Of a stretch of 64,000 nt of DNA, positions 29,305 through 38,394 are shown in pieces (position 1 is the stretch's first letter; every line of letters begins with the position of its first letter). The stretch is from Chloropicon primus (Eukaryota > Chlorophyta > Chloropicophyceae > Chloropicales > Chloropicaceae): positions 372,001 to 436,000 of the forward strand of contig CP060765.1 of the NCBI GenBank assembly GCA_023205875.1, given 5' to 3'. The notes beneath the pieces were generated by a model. That model ran no database searches, was not told where the DNA came from, and was given only the letters and a program-made list of their open reading frames with translations. The position numbers were made by a program, and so were the translations under genes.

Positions 29305-29783
29305 CTCGCGTCAACACTTGACAGCCGTCCTCTCACTCTACGACGCCCTGTCCTCGTCGTCGTCGTCCTCGTCGCCCTCGTCGTCGTCGTCCTCGCCCTC
29401 GTCCGTTTCCTTCCTTTCACCAATGAGAACGTTTCGTTCGGAGAGGAGTAGCACGAGATCATGATCATGAGGAAGGAGGGGGAACAAGAGCAAGAGAATG
29501 ACAATGAGGGGGGGACAAGAGCAAGAGAATGGTAATGAGGGGGGGACAAGAGCACACCTTTCCTCGATGCTCTCGGGGTCTTGCCCTGTCATTGTCATTC
29601 CATTCATTCCCTAGACAGAGACAGAGACAGAGACAGAGACAATGGGTGAGGGTGGGGGTGATCCTGATCCTCTTTGAGAGAGAGAGAGAGAGAGGGCGGG
29701 CTCCAAGACGATGAATCACACATTGCACAACAAATACATACACACATTATTATTATTATTGTTACTGGTTACTAGTTACTATT
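29305..29783. other. Spacer rich in simple repeats
   Basis: Holds GTC-rich triplets (29345-29405), two to three copies of a 34-bp unit with GACAAGAGCAAGAGAATG (29484-29555), (ACAGAG)n at 29613-29641, a GA run near 29677-29694 and (ATT)n at 29747-29759. No gene. Confidence 0.6.
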
Positions 29784-31338
29784 TTAAACGGAGGAAAAGA
29801 TGGCGCTGGTGTGGTTGAAGCCGCACGAAACCTTGTCCGCGACCGTGCTCCCCTTGCCCCCCGCGGGCGGCTTGCAGAGCGTGGGCTCCCAGTAATCGAA
29901 CACGTTGTCATGGCCGAGCTGGCCGCCCGAGTCGTACAGCGCTGAAGTGCCCATGGATCCGCCCCAGCCCCAGGTGAACAGCTTCCCCTCCCTCGTCACG
30001 GCGGCGGAGTGCTTCCACCCGCAGCTGATGTCGACGACGTCCTCGTCAAGCTCCAGCTTCTGAGGCACCCTCAGGTTGCTCGAGCCCTTCCTCCCCGTGC
30101 CCAGGCACCCGTTCTGGTTCGCGCCCCACACGTACACGCTGCCGTTGTGGGCCAACGCCATCGAGTGCGTCGTCCCGAGGGCTAACTTCTTGATGTAGCT
30201 CAGCCCGGCCACCCTCCCCGGCACCCACGCGTCCACGTCCCTTTCGTGGCCCAGCTTCCAGAAGCTCCCCTGACCCCAAGTGTGGACCCCGCCGGAGTCG
30301 TCCACGCACCCGGTGTACGTGTCCCCGCAAGAGATGGAGGCCACCCTGATCGAGCTCTCCTCGAAGTGCATGACTTTTCTTGGCGTCCACTCGTCCTTGG
30401 AAGAGATGAAAATGAATCGCTTCACCATGCCGTGGCCCAACACACCGTAGTCGCTAGCGCCCCAGGTGAAAACCTCGCCTTGGCTCGACACGCAAGCCAT
30501 GTGCATCGCTCCCAGGGCGATCCTGTCGATCTCGTAACCCCCGAGGGACGAGACGGGCTCGAACGTCGAGACCGACCTCGGGCTCCCCTTCCCGAGCCCA
30601 AGCTTGCCTTTCCTGTTCGACCCCGCGGCGAAGACTCTCCCGTCTCGAGTCAGCACCGCGCTGTGGTCCCTCCCGGCGCAGACCTGCCTGACCCGAGTTC
30701 CCTCGAGCGAGGCCACTCGCGTCGGCGTGGCCACGAACTCCTCGTCCGTTCCCAATCCAAGCTGCCCACGTTCGTTCAGGCCCATCGCGTACACCCTTCC
30801 TTCACCATCCAGCAGGAGCGTGTGCGCCCCCCCCGAAGACACACTGTGCACGCTCACACCCTCCAGACTCGAGCAGAACACCGGGACCTCCACGTTACCG
30901 CACTCCTCGCCGTGGCCGAGCCTGCCGAGATCGCCTTGGTCCCCAAGCATCCGAAACAGGTCAGGTCACCAGCGGGTCAGTACTGCAAGCTGCTGTGACG
31001 AAGGAAAGCTTTTGTTGGATGGTGCAGGAGTGACAGATCACACCCCCGCACAACTCACCGTTCCCCCACGTCGCCAAAGACCCGTAGAATCGGCCACTGT
31101 GACTCCCCCCGAGGCCGAGGCTTCCTGCACGACGTGGCAGATGCCGTGGCCACAAACAACTTCTCCATGGAAATGGATGGAGGACACCATTGTTTTCTCC
31201 GCTCCGCTTGAACTTGGTCTCCTTCACCATCGATGGCGGTTCTCGGGGTGCCGCCGCGAATCCCACCATCGAGCAAGAGACCCGCGCATCGTGCAGACCC
31301 ACGCGGCACAACTTTATCCACCTCCTCCTGGTCGCCAT
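29784..31338 (-). CDS. RCC1-repeat (beta-propeller) protein
   Basis: Two exons, 31338-31059 and 30934-29784, 476 residues. The splice (GTGAGT donor, CCAAG acceptor, 124-nt intron) restores the first repeat as SLATWGNGDLGRLGHG. Seven RCC1-type repeats follow (YAMGLNERGQLGLGT, FTWGASDYGVLGHG, VYVWGANQNGCLGTG, FTWGWGGSMGTS), expected to make a seven-bladed propeller. The amino part is basic and poor in acidic residues (MATRRRWIKLCRVGLHDARV), like a mitochondrial leader, as in RCC1L. The start could also be the ATG at 31368. Possible roles include guanine-nucleotide exchange or mitochondrial ribosome assembly. E2F-like sites overlap the 5' end. Confidence 0.85.
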
Positions 31339-31344
31339 CGCCCA

Positions 31345-31393
31345 TCTCCCGCCAAAAAAACTTTGCATTTTTTCCACTCGAACTGGCGGGAAG
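31345..31393. promoter_or_regulatory. Two E2F-like sites between RCC1-repeat and DUF1295 genes
   Basis: TCTCCCGCCAAAAAAA at 31345-31360 is TTTTTTTGGCGGGAGA on the minus strand. TGGCGGGAAG lies at 31384-31393. Both fit the E2F consensus TTTSGCGS(G/C)-type closely. Function inferred. Confidence 0.4.
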
Positions 31394-31495
31394 GAGCTTT
31401 GTGGGTTGCTATCTATCGTGATTCGTTCCTCCTGGGGAGAGGGCAGGGTCTTGGTGCGCTCTCCGACCAGTATCACGCCAAGGTAGAGCTCGGGA

Positions 31496-31513
31496 GCTTT
31501 CGAAAGAGCCCTC
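31496..31513 (+). promoter_or_regulatory. TCTTTCGAA-type upstream element
   Basis: Reads GCTTTCGAAAGAGCCCTC, 42 nt before the DUF1295 ATG run. Its core GCTTTCGAAAGAGC is nearly palindromic, so it could serve both divergent genes. Confidence 0.45.
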
Positions 31514-31554
31514 ACTCGACCCGTTTTCGTTTTGGGATTGAGTTTGTTTGTTTG

Positions 31555-32565
31555 ATGATGATGATGACGATGATGATGATGATGATGTTGGAGGACTTGA
31601 GGGGGTTCGTGGTGGGAGCGCTGGGGGAGGCGAGGGCGAGCGCGGTGGAGGCGGAGGGACCGTTCGAAGCGAGCGTGATCCTCTGCGGATCCTGCATGGT
31701 CTTCTGTTTGGTGGCTTCCTGGTTCACAGGGGACTACTCTTTCGTGGACCGGCTGTGGTCTGTGACGCCCTTCGCGTACGCGACTCTATACGCCGTGCAC
31801 GGGGACTACGACCCGAGGCTCGTCATCATGGCCTCCCTGGCGACCGCTTGGGGCCTCCGCCTGTCGTACAACTTTTACCGCAAGGGGGGCTACCAAATCG
31901 GGAACGAGGACTACAGGTGGCCCATCGTCAAGTCCTGGTTCAAGGGAAACGCTTTCCTGTGGCAGCTCTTCAACGTCGGGTTCATCTGCGGGTACCAGCA
32001 CTTTCTCCTCTGGCTGATTGCGACCCCGGCACTGGTCGCGTACAACAACAGGGGGGCGCCCTTGAACAACTGGGACCTCGCAGCGGCGGCGGGTTTTGTT
32101 TGCATGCTCGTCCTCGAAACGGCCGCAGACCAGCAGCAGTGGCAGTTTCAGCAATCCAAGTACAACAAGATGAAGCGCCTGAAGCACCTCAAGGGCGATT
32201 ACAAGCGTGGCTTCCTGACCAGCGGACTGTTCAGGTACTCCAGGCACCCGAACTTCTTTGCGGAGCAGTCCATGTGGTGGTGCTTTTACCTCTTCTCCGT
32301 GGCATCGTCGCTGGGGAAGCCGCAGCCACCTCCGCAAGGCTTCCTGGACAAAATCTTGGGCGCGCTGGGCATGGCCGCCCAGCAGGATTCGGCGGAGCCC
32401 GAGGTGTTGAACTGGACGATTGCCGGTGCCGTTCTCCTCAGCCTCTTGTTCCAAGGGTCCACGCCGCTCACGGAAGCGATTAGTCTGAAGAAGTACCCCG
32501 CGTACGAGTCCTACCAGAAGACAGTGTCGATGCTCCTCCCCCTGCCCCCAAAGTCTTCGCCCTAG
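31555..32565 (+). CDS. DUF1295 / steroid 5-alpha-reductase-like membrane protein
   Basis: A 336-residue single-exon protein with about seven membrane segments. DUF1295 marks: FVDRLWSVTPFAYATLY, ATAWGLRLSYNFYRKGGY, EDYRWPIVKSW, the cofactor-site-like SGLFRYSRHPNFFAEQSMWW, and a final SLLFQGSTPLTEAISLKKYP. The family lies near steroid reductases and isoprenylcysteine methyltransferases; members probably use NADPH or SAM, and the substrate is unknown. The start falls in an ATG triplet repeat (31555-31587), giving up to ten Met residues, so the true first codon is uncertain and may vary between strains. Confidence 0.87.
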   Translation: MMMMTMMMMMMLEDLRGFVVGALGEARASAVEAEGPFEASVILCGSCMVFCLVASWFTGDYSFVDRLWSVTPFAYATLYAVHGDYDPRLVIMASLATAWGLRLSYNFYRKGGYQIGNEDYRWPIVKSWFKGNAFLWQLFNVGFICGYQHFLLWLIATPALVAYNNRGAPLNNWDLAAAAGFVCMLVLETAADQQQWQFQQSKYNKMKRLKHLKGDYKRGFLTSGLFRYSRHPNFFAEQSMWWCFYLFSVASSLGKPQPPPQGFLDKILGALGMAAQQDSAEPEVLNWTIAGAVLLSLLFQGSTPLTEAISLKKYPAYESYQKTVSMLLPLPPKSSP

Positions 32566-32878
32566 CGGCGCCACGGGAGGCCAAGGAAGGCCACAAGACT
32601 CATTCTCCTCGATCACGTGAAATAAATCCAAAAGCAAGCCAGGTTCACCTCAACTTTACTTGGGATCCATATTTTCGGCTCAGCAGCCGTCCAAACTCTA
32701 CTGAAGACTGTTTCACAACGGGGCAACATTGAGGTGCCCTTGGAAAGTCCAATAGGCGAACTGCCGTGCCCACCATCCTATCCGAGTCATAGTGCGATCC
32801 ACCTTTCACCTCCATGATGCCCAACTCCTTTCCCTTCCTTTCCCCTTCCTCCTCAGCACTGGCCAGCTTCAGCTGCTG
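32566..32878. other. Spacer, nothing recognised
   Basis: 313 nt between two plus-strand genes. It is less GC-rich than its neighbours. I see no gene or repeat. Confidence 0.4.
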
Positions 32879-34445
32879 ATGATCAAAGAGGCCATGGCGA
32901 TGGCGCCCAAGGACTCCAAGGCCCGGGTTGTCTGGGTACTCATCGACGGCCTGGGCGACCTCTCCATCAACGAGTACGAGGGTAACACGCCCCTGGCGGA
33001 GGCTTTCACTCCCTTCCTCGACCTTGTCGCAAGGGCGGGCGCTAGTGGACTCATGGACCCCGTCGAACCGGGATTAGCTTGCGGTAAGTCCATCCATCCA
33101 TCCATCCATCCATCCATCCATCCATCATACTCTCTCTCTCTCAAGCGTGGATGACGGCGAGGCTGACGCGTAGTGCTCGGGTGCGACAGGGAGCGACACG
33201 GCCCACCTCTCTCTGTTTGGGTACGACCCGAGGGAGTACTATAGAGGGAGAGGAGCCTTCGAGAGCCTTGGAGCAGGCTTGAGCATGAAGCCAGGGGAGA
33301 TTGCTTTCAAGTGCAACTTTGCGACGATGGAGGAGGAGACTGGGGTGGTGACTGCGAGGCGGTGTGACAGGAACTTTGAGAGAGAGGGACCCATCCTGTG
33401 CGAGTACCTGGACGAGACGGTCTTGCCTTCCTTTCCCAAGAATAGAGTTCGAGTGAAGTACGCGACCGAGCACAGGTGTGGCCTGGTGGTGGAGGGGCCG
33501 GGGCTGTGCGATCGGATATCGAGCACCGATCCCTTGAAGGACAACTTGAAGCTCCTGGTGGCTGAGCCACTGGACGAGACCGAGGAAGCGGCGTACACGG
33601 CAAAAGTGGTCAACGAGGTTTCGGACACCATCAGGAAGATGCTGGGAACCCATCCCGTCAACCAGGAGAGAGAATCGGTTGGAAAGAATCCTGCGAACTG
33701 CGTCCTTCTCAGGGGGTGCGGCGAGCTTCTCGACGTGGAGCCCTTCGAGAGCAAGCACGGATTCAAGGCCTGCATGGTCGCACCCACAAAAGTCATCGCC
33801 GGAATCGGTGCCTCGCTCGGGATCGAGGTCGTGAGCGCTCCGGGGGCCACGGGGGACTACCACACGAACCTCACGCCAAAGATGGACACCATTGTCGACG
33901 CCCTGTCCTGGGGCGCGACCGGCGAATCGGGGGACCAAGGGGAGGCCGGCAGCAGGATGGGGTTCCTCCACGTGAAAGCTGTGGACGACGCCAGCCACGA
34001 TGGAAACGTCGACTTGAAGAGGGACCTCATCGCGGCCGCGGACGTCATGGTAGGCCAGCTGGTGAAGAGGCTCTGGGAGAAGGAGAGGGAGAGCAACGGA
34101 GCCCTAAAGTACTACATCTGCTGCACAGGTGACCACAGCACCCCGGTGGAATTCCTCAAAGACCACTCTCACGAGCCCGTACCCTTCGTTTCGGCAAAGG
34201 TGAGCGACATCTTGGAGCTCTCAGGGGAGGAGAGCCTGAGCAAGTGCGTGCCGACCGAGAGCGTGAAGCTGCCTTACGCCATCACGGAAGAGTACAGGCA
34301 GAAATGCCTTGATTCGCTGGTACGCCGAACCCCCACGAGGGGCGACTCTGTTTCCTCGTTCAGCGAGGTCGCAGCGGCGAGAGGAATTCTTGGACGATTC
34401 CCTGGGTCCCAAATCATCCCCTTCATCTCCGCTCTCTTCGAGTGA
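32879..34445 (+). CDS. Cofactor-independent phosphoglycerate mutase, archaeal (ApgM) type
   Basis: Two exons, 32879-33083 and 33190-34445, 486 residues. The 106-nt intron carries a (TCCA)9 run. The enzyme interconverts 3- and 2-phosphoglycerate in glycolysis and gluconeogenesis with two metal ions and a phospho-serine intermediate. Visible: WVLIDGLGD (metal Asp), then the splice restores the GSDTAHLSLFGYDP motif with the catalytic serine, VAPTKVIAGIGASLG, and CCTGDHSTPVEF near the carboxy terminus (metal Asp and His). This ApgM-like subclass belongs to the alkaline phosphatase superfamily and is also found in land plants. The start may be the ATG at 32879 or 32894. Confidence 0.92.
33090..33125. 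repeat. (TCCA)9 microsatellite in intron
   Basis: Uninterrupted tetranucleotide run directly after the GTAAGTC donor of the phosphoglycerate mutase intron. A length change here would alter intron size only. Confidence 0.9.
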
Positions 34446-35189
34446 CGCCTCCACGGTCCCGAGCGCAGCAGGCTCACCGACTGTTCCCCTTGTTTGCCTT
34501 TGCCTCTGCAAAAGTCTATCGAACTTGTCCACCATCGCCATGACGATGATGATGGTGATGGGATCGAGGCACTGCAGCAAGCAAGGTGGTGCTGGAGTGA
34601 GTCAGGAGAGAGGAGGAGAGGGAGGGGCACGAGGATGCAACATTCTCTCTCCTTCCTCTCGCAGCACAGGAACCTCATCCTTGTATACGATAACGCCTGA
34701 ACAATTGTTAATTTATTATCGTTCAAAATAATCTTGGTCCCCAGTTTTTGGCCCAGAGTGACATGGAGGCAAGGGACGCTACTGAGAGGTAAGTGGAGGG
34801 CCAAGACGATGGGAAGAGCGGTGATGAGGGAAACTGAAGGAAAGATGGTGCTCTCCTCTTTCGAAAGAGTCCTCCCTTGTGAAAAATGGCGCACTGGTTC
34901 AGCATGAACTAACTGAAGATACCTTTGGACCGGTTGGGACAACACAACACAACACAACACGGCTGACTGATGGATGACAACAAACAACAGAGTCGGAAAC
35001 GGGAGTGGCGCTGGGAGAGGATAGTCGGCGGGCAGACATGAGCACCTGGATTCGTAGGTAGCCCAAGGGACGCTGGAAGGAAAGAGAGAGACCAAGTCCT
35101 GCACGAAATCTTTGAGTAGTGCACGAGGTGGTGCAGGAGGGATTGGGTAGCTGTGTGTTTCTATATTTTTTTTCTTCCAAGGAGCAACG
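34446..35189. other. Spacer before ARL13B
   Basis: 744 nt with no supported gene. It contains a TCTTTCGAAAGAG element at 34856, an (ACACA)n-like AACAC repeat near 34940-34962 and an ATG/GAT-rich patch near 34540. Confidence 0.45.
34856..34874 (+). promoter_or_regulatory. TCTTTCGAA-type upstream element
   Basis: Reads CTCTTTCGAAAGAGTCCTC, 316 nt before ARL13B, the furthest copy from a start codon. Confidence 0.4.
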
Positions 35190-36210
35190 ATGTTTGGCCT
35201 CATGAGAAACTTGTACCAGCACTTCAAGAAGAAGGGAGCACCCAGGTCGTTCACATTGGTGTTCCTGGGACTCGACAAGGCGGGCAAGACCACGTGCATG
35301 GCGGCCCTCAAGGGTGAGCCCACAGAGGACGCCTCCCAGACGTGGGGGTTCAACAGCGAGAAGGTGGAGCTCTCGAACGTATCTGTCGAGGTTTACGATC
35401 TCGGAGGTGGAAGCTCGATACGAAGGATCTGGGAAAATTATTATGCCGAGGTTCATGGCATCATATTCGTCGTGGACGCTTCCGACGAAGCGCGGCTCTC
35501 GGAAGCCAAGACGGCGTTCCAGGAGGCCACCTCCCACGCCTACGCCAGGGTAAGTTCCATCCGATCCGATCCGGCAGACAACTCCGTGCATCCGTGCGTC
35601 TGACTTTGCATTGCTCTCACTGGCCAACCACGTGGAGGAGTAGGGGAAGCCCCTGCTGGTTTGTGCGAACAAGCAGGACCTCACCAATACGATGACAGCG
35701 AACGACTTGACAGACTACTTGGAGCTTGATGCCTTGAAGTGCAACCACTTGTGCGTGGAGTGCAGTGCCAAGGGGAAGGAAGGGTCCACACCAAGCGAGA
35801 GCTTCATGGAGGGCGTGAGGTGGCTCGTGCACACGGCCAACGTGCAATACACTTCCCTGGAAGAAAGAATCAAGACCGACGTCCGGATCGAGAAGGAGAA
35901 GCAAGAGAAGAAGATGGCAGAGAGGAGGGAGAGGGTCGAGAAAATGAAGGCCTTGAGGCAGGAGGAGAGCAAGAGGGCGGAGGAGGAGGCAAAACATCAG
36001 GAGCAAGCCGAAGGGGAGAAGAGGGTGGAGAAGGACGACATGCAAATGCAACAGTCACCCTCCTCCCTGAAATCGTCTTCGCCGATCCCGAAACCCGGAT
36101 CGCCGGAGGCCGTCTATGCGGTGAAGGACGTCGAATCGCCCGAGGAGCCGGAGGGGAGCCCGGACCTGCACCAAGAGGAAGCGCAACTCCCTGGCGTCAT
36201 CGGGGATTAG
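35190..36210 (+). CDS. ARL13B: ARL13B-like ciliary small GTPase
   Basis: Two exons, 35190-35549 and 35644-36210, 308 residues; intron 94 nt. G1 is VFLGLDKAGKTTCM. The switch II region YDLGGGSSIRRIWENYYAEV is the ARL13 hallmark: GGG in place of the catalytic GGQ, then the IRxIWxNYYAE motif. G4 is CANKQD. After the G domain comes a long coiled coil rich in Lys and Glu (EKEKQEKKMAERRERVEKMK), as in ARL13B. The tail is Pro/Ser rich. The animal protein has two palmitoylated cysteines near its start; this one has none (MFGLMRNLYQHFKKK). ARL13B regulates ciliary membrane traffic and activates ARL3. Confidence 0.93.
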
Positions 36211-36283
36211 TTTGGGAGCGGACGATCCAATTTGTGTACAATATCTCATTTAACTCTATCTATTGGTGTTCTCTCTGCCCACG

Positions 36284-36733
36284 TCAGGAGGAGGAAGAAT
36301 CCCCTGCGCCGCTCTCGTGCTTCGCTCGGAGCTCTTCGTACTTCTCCTTGTCAATGTGACCGCTCTTGTACAATTTCTTTTCGCCAAGCGCGTCACGCGC
36401 AGCCACAGACAAATCGACGACGACGCGAGTTAGCTTTCACGGCTTGCGGATCCAGCAATCGAATGAGTGGTCTTGAACATCGCACCAGGGGCGCCGAAGA
36501 TCCCTCACTCAAACATCATCACAGGGTTTCCTTACCTCCACCACGTTCTCGTTCTCCGGTTGCACCATCAGCATAACTCCAGTACCCGCTGTGGGCCACA
36601 TGCATACGTACCCTATCCGATACACTGGATCGGCGTACGCCCACTTTGTCTTGTTTGCCCAAGCAACCCTACAAGCGGCAGCACACGCCATCCCGATCCC
36701 TACCAACCCCATGGACGTCTTTGTCACAGGCAT
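36284..36733 (-). CDS. Small predicted membrane protein, unknown family
   Basis: Two exons, 36733-36536 and 36433-36284, 115 residues, convergent with ARL13B. The donor is GTAAGG and the acceptor GTGAAAG; the intron is 102 nt. Residues 8-25 are hydrophobic (MGLVGIGMACAAACRVAW), and a second less hydrophobic stretch is YRIGYVCMWPTAGTGVMLMV. The second exon adds a charged helix (ALGEKKLYKSGHIDKEKYEE). I do not recognise the family. Support comes from in-frame splicing, normal codon use and a sensible hydrophobicity profile; size and layout would suit a mitochondrial inner-membrane subunit, which is a guess. Confidence 0.5.
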
Positions 36734-37120
36734 GGTGGTGGTGTTGACGATGACAGATGTCAAAGCAATCCAACAACAGCAGAGCTTCCCCTTCAAGTGA
36801 CTTCCTGGACCAGACAAGGAGCAAGGTCAACAACCAACCAACCCTTGGAGGAGGATCAATCAACCGCGCCAGAGCCACCACCGATTCCTTTTGCCTTCCC
36901 CTGACCAAAAGCAGCTTGAGTCAATGCCTGGCTCACCAAGTTTTGCAGCTGGCTGGATGACGACGACGCTTCACTTCAACGCGAAGGAAACAAGAAAGAG
37001 AGAGAGAGAGAGGAGCAAGGCTGGAGGCTGTTGTCCTTGACACGATCGCCACCCCCGCGCGACGCCACCGCCTCCCTCGTGTTCCTCGTCGCTGGTCGCC
37101 GTCCGTCCGCTGGTTCTGTC

Positions 37121-37168
<48 letters not shown>

Positions 37169-37173
37169 GAGGG
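36734..37173. promoter_or_regulatory. Spacer ending in (GA)20
   Basis: No gene seen. A (GA)20 run at 37124-37163 ends 10 nt before the ATG of the fusion gene; a shorter GA run lies at 36997-37009. Confidence 0.5.
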
Positions 37174-38304
37174 ATGGATTGGTTGGGGAACTACGAGGAG
37201 GAGGAGGAGGGAGGGAAGGGGGTTGTGGCGCGGAAGCTTGCGTCGTATACTGCTCCCAAGGACTTGGTTATTCCGACGGAGGCGGAAGGGGATGGGGAAG
37301 GGGAGGAGCACGAAGACTTGTTGGGAGGGTCGAGGAGGATCATCGATAGGGAGTCTGAGTACCACAAGAGGAGGTTGAACAGGCAGTTGAGTCCGCCGAG
37401 GGTGGACCCGTTTGCTGCTGCTGCGGCGAGGGGGAGTGGGGCGGCGAAGCTGCGGACGTACGGGGATGCGGTGAAGGAAGCGAACTTGGAGCGGGAGCGG
37501 TTCAACAAGTTGAGGGAGAGGCAGGAGGAGGAGAGGAGGAGGGAGGAGGGTGGGGAGGAGAGAGAGGGGACGGGGGAAGCCAAGGGGTCGGAGGGGACGG
37601 GAGTGCCTTCCCAGGAGGAGCTGTATCGCCGGAGCCAGGGCGGCGTCCGGCGCGAGGGTTGGAGTGGGGGGAGGGGAAGGAGGGAGAGGGAGAGGTCGCC
37701 CGTCGGGCACAGGGCGCGGGGAGGAGGAGAGCGTGGGGGCAGTGACAAGGGCAAGCGGGAGTACACCTGGGGCAAGCAAGAGGATCAGGAAGAGCCTGGC
37801 GCGGCCAAGGTCGAGGAGCCCGCCGCGAATTTTGGTCTCTCTGGGCTTTTGGCAGAGGAGACTCTGACTGTGAAGGGCGTGAAGCTCAAGTACACGGAGC
37901 CGGCGGAAGCCAGGGTTCCGGACAAGATGTGGCGCCTGTACGTGTTCAAGAACGGGAAGGCTCTCGAGGGCGAGGCGGGCGTCATGCACGTGCACAGGCA
38001 GAGCATGTACCTGTGCGGCAGGGAGAGGAAGGTGGTTGACCTTCCGACGGACCACCCGTCGTGCAGCGGGCAGCACGCCGTCCTGCAGTTCAGGGAGATC
38101 GAGAAGGACGACCCTGTCACCGGATTTCCCAGGAAGCACGTGTACCCTTACCTGATGGACCTCGGCAGCACCAACGGCAGCTTCATCAACACGGAGAAAT
38201 TGGAGCCGCAGCGGTACTACCAGCTCCTGGAGGGGGACACGGTGAAGTTCGGCTCGAGCTCGAGGGAGTACGTCTTGCTCCACGACCAGTCCGGGGCGGC
38301 GTGA
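37174..38304 (+). CDS. Fusion: SF3B1 amino-terminal segment + SNIP1/Pml1-type FHA protein
   Basis: A 376-residue single-exon protein with two recognisable parts. Residues 18-110 match the amino terminus of plant SF3B1, the U2 snRNP HEAT protein: VARKLASYTAPKDL, IIDRESEYHKRRLNRQLSP, RVDPFA and RTYGDAVKEANLERE, in the same order and spacing. The middle (111-215) is Arg/Glu rich. Residues 218-372 are the SNIP1/DDL/Pml1 carboxy half: NFGLSGLLAEETLTVKGVKL, YTEPAEARVPDKMWRLY, then an FHA domain with CGRERKVVDLPTDHPSCS, QHAV, DLGSTNGSF and SSREYVLLH. Pml1/SNIP1 is a subunit of the RES complex of the activated spliceosome, close to SF3b. Such a fusion would tie the two together. A GA run precedes the ATG. 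Confidence 0.9.
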   Translation: MDWLGNYEEEEEGGKGVVARKLASYTAPKDLVIPTEAEGDGEGEEHEDLLGGSRRIIDRESEYHKRRLNRQLSPPRVDPFAAAAARGSGAAKLRTYGDAVKEANLERERFNKLRERQEEERRREEGGEEREGTGEAKGSEGTGVPSQEELYRRSQGGVRREGWSGGRGRRERERSPVGHRARGGGERGGSDKGKREYTWGKQEDQEEPGAAKVEEPAANFGLSGLLAEETLTVKGVKLKYTEPAEARVPDKMWRLYVFKNGKALEGEAGVMHVHRQSMYLCGRERKVVDLPTDHPSCSGQHAVLQFREIEKDDPVTGFPRKHVYPYLMDLGSTNGSFINTEKLEPQRYYQLLEGDTVKFGSSSREYVLLHDQSGAA

Positions 38305-38394
38305 GAAATCGAGAGAGATTTGTGTATTTATGCGATGTACCGTCAATAACTTGGTTCCAACTGAAGCGAAGCCGCGCTCGCGCGTTTCGTTGAT

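Noticed and set aside
33090-33125. Possible CRISPR-like or protein repeat (TCCA)n
   Set aside because: A plain microsatellite within an intron; no spacers.
36591-36800. Plus-strand 69-residue frame
   Set aside because: It lies opposite the spliced minus-strand gene, whose exon joining is better supported.
37174-37500. Start of a complete SF3B1 gene
   Set aside because: The WDETP-repeat region and HEAT repeats of SF3B1 are absent; the frame goes straight into SNIP1/FHA sequence.
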